Below, piece by piece: positions 1 to 5,979 of a stretch of DNA of 7,670 nucleotides. The stretch spans positions 1 through 7,670 of the forward strand of contig JAGWRJ010000724.1 of assembly GCA_028869725.1 (NCBI GenBank), given 5' to 3'. Position numbers and translations under genes: made by a program. This stretch comes from Alphaproteobacteria bacterium. GTDB lineage: Bacteria > Pseudomonadota > Alphaproteobacteria > Micropepsales > Micropepsaceae. Numbering within the stretch: position 1 is the stretch's first letter; every line of letters begins with the position of its first letter. Below the pieces are notes generated by a model. That model saw only the letters and a program-made list of their open reading frames with translations, made no database searches and was not told the DNA's origin.

Positions 1-1
1 A

Positions 2-1321
2 ATAAACGCCTCCGTCGATTTCGACAAACGGCTGGCCGCAGAAGATCTGGCCGGATCCAAGGCGCATGCCCGAATGCTGGTGGCCTGCGGCATCGTTTCG
101 CACGAGGATGGCGCGGCGATCATCCGCGGCCTGGAGGAGATAGAGACCGAGATCGCGGAGGGTCGCTTCGAATTCAAGCGGTCGCTCGAGGACGTGCATC
201 TTAATATCGAGAGCCGGCTCGCCGAGAAGATCGGCCCCGCTGCCGGACGGTTGCACACGGCGCGGTCGCGCAATGACCAGGTCGCAACCGATTTCCGGTT
301 GTGGGTGCGCGCCGCCTGTGGCCGCGCCACCGCCGGCATCAACGCCCTGCAACGGGTGCTGCTCGAGCTGGCTGCAGCCCACGCCGATACTATCATGCCG
401 GGTTTTACCCACATGCAGCCGGCCCAGCCGGTCACCTTCGGCCATCATTGTCTTGCCTATGTCGAAATGTTCGCGCGCGATGGCGACCGCTTCGTACAGT
501 GCGCACGCCGTCTCAATGAATGTCCGCTGGGGTCGGCGGCACTGGCTGGCACGCCCTATCCCATCGACCGCACGATGACCGCCAAGGCCCTGGGCTTTGA
601 CCGGCCCACACGCAACTCGCTCGACTCTGTCGCGGCCCGCGACTTCGCGCTCGATTATCTTGCCGCGGCGACCATCGCGGCAGGCCATCTGTCCCGCCTG
701 GGTGAAGAAATTGTCCTTTGGGCAAGCCCCGCCTTCGGCTTCATCCGTCTCAGTGATGCGTTCTCGACCGGCTCATCCATTATGCCGCAGAAGCGTAATC
801 CCGATGCAGCCGAGCTCATTCGCGCCAAGAGCGGTCGCATTCTGGGCAGCTTCGTCACACTCTCGACGGTGATCAAGGGACTGGCCCTTGCCTATGCCAA
901 GGATCTTCAGGAAGACAAGGAGGCCGTGTTTTCGGCAGCCGATGCCCTTGAGCTGTGCCTGCCGGCCATGGCCGGAATGCTGGCCGAGATCGAGGTGCGG
1001 CCAGAACAGATGCGCAAGGCTGCCGAAGCCGGCTTTCCAACCGCGACCGATCTTGCCGACTGGTGCGTGCGCGAGCTTTCGCTGCCCTTCCGCGAGGCCC
1101 ACCACATTGCCGGCGCAATTGTCAAAGAGGCCGAAGCGGCAGGTATTGCCCTGGCTGAGCTTCCCCTCTCCGCACTACAGGCGATCGAACCGCGCATCGA
1201 TGCACGGGTCTATGAAGTCCTGACGCTGGAAGCCTCGGTCAATGCGCGGCGCAGTTTTGGTGGCAGCGCCCCAGAGCGCGTACGCGAACAGATCGCCTAT
1301 TGGCGGGGACAGCTGTCATGA
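2..1321 (+). CDS. argH: Argininosuccinate lyase, 5'-truncated by window edge
   Basis: Last step of arginine synthesis: cleaves argininosuccinate to arginine and fumarate in the cytoplasm. The frame is open from base 2, before the first in-frame ATG at 74. The 24 residues ahead of that ATG (INASVDFDKRL...AGSKAHAR) are typical ArgH N-terminal sequence, so 74 is not the real start and roughly 15-25 residues lie outside the window. Visible family motifs are HTARSRNDQVATD (about 254-292), THMQPAQPVT with the catalytic-site Thr-His (about 407-436), and the fumarase/aspartase-superfamily signature GSSIMPQKRNP (770-802), whose flexible loop carries the catalytic Ser. The 439 visible residues fit the usual length of about 460. 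The gene ends in TGA at 1319-1321, overlapping the ATG of the next gene (ATGA), which suggests translational coupling. No frameshift or missing key residue was seen. Family assignment is near certain. Confidence 0.97.
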   Translation: MNASVDFDKRLAAEDLAGSKAHARMLVACGIVSHEDGAAIIRGLEEIETEIAEGRFEFKRSLEDVHLNIESRLAEKIGPAAGRLHTARSRNDQVATDFRLWVRAACGRATAGINALQRVLLELAAAHADTIMPGFTHMQPAQPVTFGHHCLAYVEMFARDGDRFVQCARRLNECPLGSAALAGTPYPIDRTMTAKALGFDRPTRNSLDSVAARDFALDYLAAATIAAGHLSRLGEEIVLWASPAFGFIRLSDAFSTGSSIMPQKRNPDAAELIRAKSGRILGSFVTLSTVIKGLALAYAKDLQEDKEAVFSAADALELCLPAMAGMLAEIEVRPEQMRKAAEAGFPTATDLADWCVRELSLPFREAHHIAGAIVKEAEAAGIALAELPLSALQAIEPRIDARVYEVLTLEASVNARRSFGGSAPERVREQIAYWRGQLS

Positions 1322-1464
1322 TCCGTCGCCTCCTGATGTTGAGCGCCGTCCTGCTCGTGCTGACCGGTTGCGGGGTTAAATCCAGCCTCGTGATGCCCAA
1401 TGGCAAGCCGACGCCCAAGGGGCAGCAGGATCCATCACGCCCCCCCAATCCCTTGGGACAATAA
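1318..1464 (+). CDS. lptM: Small LptM/YifL-like lipoprotein (48 aa)
   Basis: A 48-residue ORF fills the gap between argH and lysA. It overlaps argH by four bases (ATGA) and lysA by one base (TAATG). The start MIRRLL gives a positive n-region, followed by a hydrophobic stretch and a lipobox LTGC with the lipidated Cys at residue 18 (codon 1369-1371). The mature part is GCGVKSSLVMPNGK followed by a Pro/Gln/Lys-rich tail with no predicted fold. Short lipoproteins of the form LTGCGxKGPL...P...K are the LptM (YifL) family. In E. coli, LptM helps oxidative maturation of LptD in the outer-membrane LPS translocon, and its gene sits beside dapF, another DAP/lysine gene. Here Ser-Ser replaces the usual Gly-Pro after GCGxK, so the match is good but imperfect. 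A GGGGA run at 1305-1309 could be the ribosome binding site. The lipoprotein call is strong. The LptM function is inferred from motif and neighbourhood. Confidence 0.8.
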   Translation: MIRRLLMLSAVLLVLTGCGVKSSLVMPNGKPTPKGQQDPSRPPNPLGQ

Positions 1465-2726
1465 TGCACCACTTCGAATACCGGGACGGCACCCTGCATG
1501 CCGAAGAGGTCAATCTCGCGGCGCTGGCCGAGCGTGTGGGCACCCCGTTCTACTGCTATTCGAGCGCGGCGTTGCGTCAGCACTATCAGGCATTCGCCAC
1601 CGCCATGCCGAAAGGGTCCCTCATTGCCTATTCGGTGAAGGCCAATGGAAATCTTGCGATTCTGCGCGAGCTGGCGCGGCTGGGCTGCGGTGCAGACATC
1701 GTCTCTGGCGGCGAGTTGCGCAAGGCGCTGGCCGCTGGCATTGCGCCCGCACGGATCGTCTATTCAGGCGTCGGCAAAACCGTGCACGAGATGGAGCGCG
1801 CACTGAAGGCCGGCATCCTGCAGTTCAATGTCGAGAGCGAAGCCGAACTTGAGGCGCTCAACAGTGTTGCCCTCGCCTTGAACACCCGCGCGCCTGTCGC
1901 CATCCGGGTCAACCCCGATGTCGATGCCCGGACCCATGCCAAGATCACCACCGGCACCGCCCAGAGCAAATTCGGCATTTCCTGGAACCGTGCAGAGGCA
2001 ATCTACGCCCGTGCCGCCAGTCTTTCGGGCATCCGCATCGTCGGAATCGACTGTCATATCGGCAGCCAGATCGTCGAGCTGGCTCCATTCGAAGCGGCCT
2101 TTACCCGGCTTATCGCACTGGCCCGGCAGTTGCGTAGCCAAGGTCACCCCATCACCACGATCGATTTTGGTGGCGGGCTCGGTGTTGCCTATCGATCCGA
2201 TAATGCGCCTCCGCCCGAGCCCAGGGCCTATGGCACCATGGTTGCATCCTTGACCCGCGCGCTTGAGGCACAGCTCATTTTTGAGCCCGGCCGCCGGATC
2301 GTAGCCGAAGCAGGCGTCCTTGTGGCGCGCGTCATCTACGTGAAAGAAACCGAGAGCAAGCGATTTGTCATTCTGGACGCCGGCATGAACGATCTGCTGC
2401 GTCCGGCGCTCTACGATGCCTATCACGAGATCGTGCCACTAAACGGCCCCAAAGCGAACACAACTGTCTACGATGTTGTTGGCCCGGTGTGTGAAACTGC
2501 CGATCTGTTCGCGCAAGAACGCGCCCTTCCCGAGCTCAAAGCGGGCGATCTTGTCGCCATCCTGACGGCCGGGGCCTATGGCGCGGTCATGTCATCGGCG
2601 TACAATGCACGCGCGCCTGCCGCCGAAGTGCTCGTCGACACTAAAGACTGGGCGATCATACGCGGGCGCGCAGATGAGGAAGCCCTTGTCGAACAGGATC
2701 GACTACCGCCCTGGCTGGAAGACTGA
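1464..2726 (+). CDS. lysA: Diaminopimelate decarboxylase
   Basis: PLP-dependent enzyme (fold III, alanine-racemase-like barrel plus C-terminal beta domain). It converts meso-diaminopimelate to L-lysine and CO2, the last step of lysine synthesis, in the cytoplasm. The 420-aa length is normal. Visible motifs are: YSVKAN with PLP-binding Lys59; CHIGSQI at about 197-203; phosphate-binding GGGLG at 236-240; EPGR at 274-277; LLRPALYDAYH at about 311-321 (substrate Arg and Tyr); CETAD at 343-347 with the catalytic Cys343 that works across the dimer interface; and GAYGAVMSSAYN near the C-terminus. The ATG at 1464 overlaps the TAA of the lipoprotein gene, so reinitiation is likely. A GGGA at 1455-1458 is a weak ribosome binding site. 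The 3' end overlaps the following membrane-protein gene by 53 nt. No anomaly was seen. Confidence 0.97.
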   Translation: MHHFEYRDGTLHAEEVNLAALAERVGTPFYCYSSAALRQHYQAFATAMPKGSLIAYSVKANGNLAILRELARLGCGADIVSGGELRKALAAGIAPARIVYSGVGKTVHEMERALKAGILQFNVESEAELEALNSVALALNTRAPVAIRVNPDVDARTHAKITTGTAQSKFGISWNRAEAIYARAASLSGIRIVGIDCHIGSQIVELAPFEAAFTRLIALARQLRSQGHPITTIDFGGGLGVAYRSDNAPPPEPRAYGTMVASLTRALEAQLIFEPGRRIVAEAGVLVARVIYVKETESKRFVILDAGMNDLLRPALYDAYHEIVPLNGPKANTTVYDVVGPVCETADLFAQERALPELKAGDLVAILTAGAYGAVMSSAYNARAPAAEVLVDTKDWAIIRGRADEEALVEQDRLPPWLED

Positions 2727-5079
2727 CCGCATCGAGCGCCGTATCGCGCTGGCGCGCGCTATTGTGGCGTTTGAACGGATCTGGCCGCGACTGTGGCCGG
2801 CCAGCGGACTTGTAGGTCTGTGGCTGGCTGCAGGGCTTTATGGCGTATTCGCATTCATCCCCGGCTGGCTGCAGCTCTTTTTTCTATTGACCCTCATCGT
2901 CGCCATTGCCGAACTCAGCACTCAGCAATGGCAGAGCTTTGTCTGGCCCAGCTGGCACGACGGCGCCCGCCGCCTGGAACGTGATTCAACGCTGGCGCAC
3001 CGTCCCATCAGTGAAGGCGATGACACGCTCGCCATAGGCCGGGGCAATGCCTACACCGAGGCCCTGTGGCGCGCCCATCGACGGGCGCGGCTGGCGCGCA
3101 TCGCGCGTCTGCATCTTGGCCTTGCCCATCCGGGATTGGCGCGGCAGGACCGCTACGGTCTGCGCTTTGTCGTACTGGCGCTGCTGTTGGGCGCCATCCT
3201 GGTCGCTGGCCGCAGCTGGCCAGCACGCCTCGCAGCGGCCTTTCTGCCCGATTTCACACCTGATCACGCCGCCGGCTTCAGCGCCTGGATTACACCTCCA
3301 CCCTATAGTGGCGAAGCGCCAATCTATCTCACCGCGCACACAAGGCAGATCCAAGTACCGCAAGGCTCGCAACTTGTCATACGCGTGCACGGCGCGCTCG
3401 CTCCTCCGCGTCTGACATTTGCGCACGGACGCATGCCGCGCTTCAGCCCGGCCTCTGGCGGCAGCGCCAGCGAGTTCATGACGACATCGCCGCTTCGCCG
3501 CAGCAACCGCATCGCGGTCATCGCCGACGGTCACAGACTGGCCGACTGGCATGTCGAGGTTCTGCCCAATCGTCCACCCGTCGTCGCGTTTGCCGCCCCA
3601 CCAACCCGTACCGCCCGCGATTCCACCAGATTCTCGATCCGCGCCACGGATCAATACGGCATCGCCAAACTTGCAGTTACGCTGACCCCGCTTGAGGGCG
3701 CGCGCAAAATACCACTGGTGGTGACACTTCCTGTCGACGATCCGCACGCTACAACCCTGAACGAAACGGTGTATGAGGATCTCACTGCGAGCCGTTATGC
3801 CGGCACCAAGGTCCATGCCGTACTGACCGCAACCGACGCTGCGGGAAAGCGTGGACTGAGCGCACCGGTTACTTTCACGCTCCCACAGCGGATCTTTACC
3901 GATCCGCTGGCCCGCGCGCTCGTGGAACAGCGCCGCACTCTGATCTTGGGAGATGTCGCGGCAATTCCAAAGGTCGTGCGCGCGCTCGGCGCCCTCACGC
4001 TGGCGCCGCAATATTTCTTCGTCAACCGGCTGAGCGCCTATCTTGCCATCCGGACCGCCTATCATGCCTTGCGCGATGTGCATGATCGCCACGACATTAC
4101 ACGCGTCGAGAACCTGCTGTGGCAGACTGCACTTGCTCTTGATCATGGCGAGGCCAGCGATCTTGCCCAGCAGTTGCGCGCTCTACAGGCCATGCTGACA
4201 AAGGCCCTGGCAAGCGGCGCTCCCCAGGATCAGATAGCGCAGCTAATGCAGCGCTATCAGCAGGTATTGAAAAATTATCTGGCGAAGCTCGGCCAGAATG
4301 CGTTGCGCACTACTCCACAGTCACCTGGCCGTAACGTCCGCATTATTACGGGGCAGGAACTCGAAGACATGATGAAGGCGATCGAACAGCTCGCGCAGGT
4401 GGGCGACCGCGGCAAGGCTGCGCAGATGCTGGCACTGCTGCAGAACCTGATCGAAAACATGCACGTGCAGTCCGCTCAGGGCATGGCAGGAAATGGCTCC
4501 TCGGCACAGGACAAGGCTGCCGAGGAAGCCATCAAGAAGCTCGGCGACGTGACCGGACGCCAGCGCGAACTGCTCGACCGGACCTACCGCCAGCGCGAGG
4601 GCGACGCCTCCCCTGCCGATGGTGGACCACGAGGCTTGGCGCGCGATCAGGGAAAGCTCAAAGGGACGCTGGGCCAGGTGCTCAGCGGCCTGGGTGCCGG
4701 CCGCACTCAGATACCGAAGAGCCTCAAGGATGCCGAACGGGCGATGGGCAAGGCTGAGGCAGAGCTCTTCAGGCGCGATCTCTATGGCGCCGGCACAGCG
4801 CAGCAGCAGGCGCTCCAGGATCTGCAGAAGGGCATTGCAGGCCTTGCAGAACAGGCACAGGCTGGATTGTCCGGCCAGCAGGCAGGCAGCCAGGATCCCT
4901 TCGGGCGGCCCGAAGGTGCACAAGGGGCGATCAGCGGCGAGGATCTGCACCTGCCCGACAAAGCGGCGCTAAAGCGCGCCCGCCAGATCCTGCGCGAACT
5001 GCGCCAGCGTGCTGGCGAGCGCGGCCGCCCCAAAGAGGAGCTCGATTATATCGATCGCCTGCTCAAGGAGTTTGATTGA
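2674..5079 (+). CDS. TIGR02302/DUF4175-type membrane protein, function unknown
   Basis: An 801-aa protein resembling the alphaproteobacterial TIGR02302 (DUF4175) family, for which I know no established function. The N-terminus is basic (RIERRIALARAIVAFERIWP). It is followed by two hydrophobic segments at about 43-62 and 64-81, an Arg-rich stretch at about 97-147, and a third hydrophobic segment at about 162-179. By the positive-inside rule the Arg-rich loop is cytoplasmic and everything after residue 180 is periplasmic. Residues 200-405 look beta-rich or Ig-like (WITPPPYSGEAPIYL; later FSIRATDQYGIAKL). Residues 410-800 are helical, very rich in Gln and Ala, and probably coiled coil. The C-terminus is ELDYIDRLLKEFD. 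I chose ATG 2674 over the in-frame ATG at 2578 because it begins just ahead of the family-like basic N-terminus and overlaps lysA by 53 nt rather than 149. TTG 2686 is another option, and no clear Shine-Dalgarno decides it. The gene sits last in the argH-lysA chain. Long antisense ORFs within it are shadows. Confidence 0.85.
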   Translation: MRKPLSNRIDYRPGWKTDRIERRIALARAIVAFERIWPRLWPASGLVGLWLAAGLYGVFAFIPGWLQLFFLLTLIVAIAELSTQQWQSFVWPSWHDGARRLERDSTLAHRPISEGDDTLAIGRGNAYTEALWRAHRRARLARIARLHLGLAHPGLARQDRYGLRFVVLALLLGAILVAGRSWPARLAAAFLPDFTPDHAAGFSAWITPPPYSGEAPIYLTAHTRQIQVPQGSQLVIRVHGALAPPRLTFAHGRMPRFSPASGGSASEFMTTSPLRRSNRIAVIADGHRLADWHVEVLPNRPPVVAFAAPPTRTARDSTRFSIRATDQYGIAKLAVTLTPLEGARKIPLVVTLPVDDPHATTLNETVYEDLTASRYAGTKVHAVLTATDAAGKRGLSAPVTFTLPQRIFTDPLARALVEQRRTLILGDVAAIPKVVRALGALTLAPQYFFVNRLSAYLAIRTAYHALRDVHDRHDITRVENLLWQTALALDHGEASDLAQQLRALQAMLTKALASGAPQDQIAQLMQRYQQVLKNYLAKLGQNALRTTPQSPGRNVRIITGQELEDMMKAIEQLAQVGDRGKAAQMLALLQNLIENMHVQSAQGMAGNGSSAQDKAAEEAIKKLGDVTGRQRELLDRTYRQREGDASPADGGPRGLARDQGKLKGTLGQVLSGLGAGRTQIPKSLKDAERAMGKAEAELFRRDLYGAGTAQQQALQDLQKGIAGLAEQAQAGLSGQQAGSQDPFGRPEGAQGAISGEDLHLPDKAALKRARQILRELRQRAGERGRPKEELDYIDRLLKEFD

Positions 5080-5920
5080 GCTCCTGCGCGTCGGGCATCA
5101 GAGCCTGAAGGATGGGAGCAAACGCCGTCATCTGCTGCATGCCCTGAGGACCGAGCGTCAACCCGCCATCGACGGCGAGCGCCTGGCCGGTGACCCAGTC
5201 CGCACCGTCCGACGCGAAGTAAAGCGCTGCCTCCGCGATATCGCGCGGCCGGCCACCGCGACGGATAGGTTGACTGTCGCTGGCAGCAGCAGCGATGGCA
5301 TCCAGACGCGTATCGGCAAGCTGGCTGGGAAGTCCAAGGGCGGTAGCAAAGATGTTGGTCGCAATCAGACCCGGACAGATGCAGTTGACCCGTATCCGGT
5401 GCTCGGCGAGCTGCACCGCTGCCACCGTCGTCATATGGATAAGTGCCGCCTTGGCAATTGAATAAAGTGCCGGGCCATAGCCGGCACTCAGACCGGCAAC
5501 CGACGCAGTTGTGATGACGGCCCCGCCACCGGCACGCTTCATGGCAGGTACCGCATATTTGATGCCGAACAGTGCCGCGCGCACATGAAGGTGCATCACG
5601 CTGTCAAAGCTTTGCGCACTGATCTGGTCGACGGTTTCATTGGCCCCGCCGGCGCCGGCATTGTTGAACAGACAGTCCAGACGCCCAAATTCCTGCTCGG
5701 CTGCGGCGATGGCAGCGGCAATCTGGTCCTCGTTGAGGACGTCACAATGGACATATTTGATCCGGCCCGGAGCACTTTCCTCCAGACGCCGGCCGCGGTC
5801 ATCGGCAATATCCGCGGCAATGACGCGTGCGCCCTCCTGCGCAAAGAGCTCGGCCGTGCCGCGACCAATACCGCTGCCCGCACCCGTGATCACTGCAACT
5901 TTGCCGTCCAGCCGTCCCAT
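5063..5920 (-). CDS. Short-chain dehydrogenase/reductase, substrate unknown
   Basis: Classical SDR (Rossmann fold) of 285 aa, slightly longer than the usual 250-260 because of a C-terminal tail after DGGLT (residues 251-255). Seen in sequence: TGAGSGIG cofactor loop at 12-19; Asp37 at the end of strand beta2 (VIAAD), which favours NAD(H) over NADP(H); CD at 59-60; NNAG at 86-89; catalytic Ser140 (TTASVAG) and YxxxK with Tyr153 and Lys157; RVNCICPG at 177-184. The helix-alpha4 Asn of the catalytic tetrad, normally in a context like VNLRG, appears here as His112 (LHVRAALFGIKYA). The ATG at 5920 is preferred over an in-frame ATG at 5956 because GGGAGGAA lies 6 nt upstream of it. The gene runs opposite to all others in the window. 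It overlaps the TIGR02302 gene tail-to-tail by 17 nt and is divergent from dapE. The reaction is an alcohol/ketone oxidoreduction, but the substrate cannot be read from sequence. Confidence 0.93.
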   Translation of the reverse strand: MGRLDGKVAVITGAGSGIGRGTAELFAQEGARVIAADIADDRGRRLEESAPGRIKYVHCDVLNEDQIAAAIAAAEQEFGRLDCLFNNAGAGGANETVDQISAQSFDSVMHLHVRAALFGIKYAVPAMKRAGGGAVITTASVAGLSAGYGPALYSIAKAALIHMTTVAAVQLAEHRIRVNCICPGLIATNIFATALGLPSQLADTRLDAIAAAASDSQPIRRGGRPRDIAEAALYFASDGADWVTGQALAVDGGLTLGPQGMQQMTAFAPILQALMPDAQELNQTP

Positions 5921-5979
5921 GACGAATTCCTCCCGTGAGCTGATTGACCCGTGCACGGCGCCCAGCCTAAATCGCAGAC
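5921..5979. promoter_or_regulatory. Divergent SDR/dapE spacer with possible dapE promoter
   Basis: This 59-nt gap is the only true intergenic region in the window, so a dapE promoter should lie here unless it is inside the SDR gene. On the plus strand TTGACC at 5944-5949 resembles a -35 box. A 17-nt spacer leads to CTAAAT at 5967-5972, which matches only 3 of 6 bases of TATAAT. Initiation about 7 nt later would fall at or next to the dapE ATG at 5980. No convincing promoter was seen for the SDR direction and no operator-like palindrome was found. The promoter call is tentative. Confidence 0.35.
5927..5934 (-). promoter_or_regulatory. Strong Shine-Dalgarno site of the SDR gene
   Basis: The minus strand reads GGGAGGAA here, with 6 nt to the ATG at 5920. 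It contains a GGAGG core and is the clearest ribosome binding site in the window. It decides the start of the SDR in favour of MGRLDGKVAVITG rather than the ATG 36 nt further upstream. Confidence 0.8.

Noticed and set aside
1..73. argH starting at the ATG at 74
   Set aside because: The 24 in-frame residues before it are conserved ArgH sequence, so the gene begins upstream of the window.
1764..2426. 220-codon open frame on the minus strand opposite lysA
   Set aside because: The lysA frame is complete and motif-rich. The antisense translation matches nothing recognisable.
2578..2673. Extended N-terminus (32 residues) for the TIGR02302-type gene from ATG 2578
   Set aside because: The extra residues have no family-like character and would overlap conserved lysA coding sequence by 149 nt. 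ATG 2674 starts just ahead of the basic N-terminal region.
2986..4146. 386-codon open frame on the minus strand inside the membrane-protein gene
   Set aside because: Its translation shows no recognisable domain and is the low-complexity Arg/Gly/Cys-rich type expected opposite a GC-rich gene. The plus-strand frame has coherent membrane segments and a family-like C-terminus.
5061..5081. Bidirectional intrinsic terminator at the convergent gene ends
   Set aside because: The stem is only 6 bp with a 9-nt loop and there is no T-run on either strand, so it is kept only as a low-interest observation and not annotated as a terminator.
5921..5956. Upstream SDR start at 5956 adding 12 residues
   Set aside because: GGGAGGAA sits inside this extension at the right distance for the ATG at 5920, and SDRs of this type normally begin a few residues before the first beta strand, as MGRLDGKVAVITG does.
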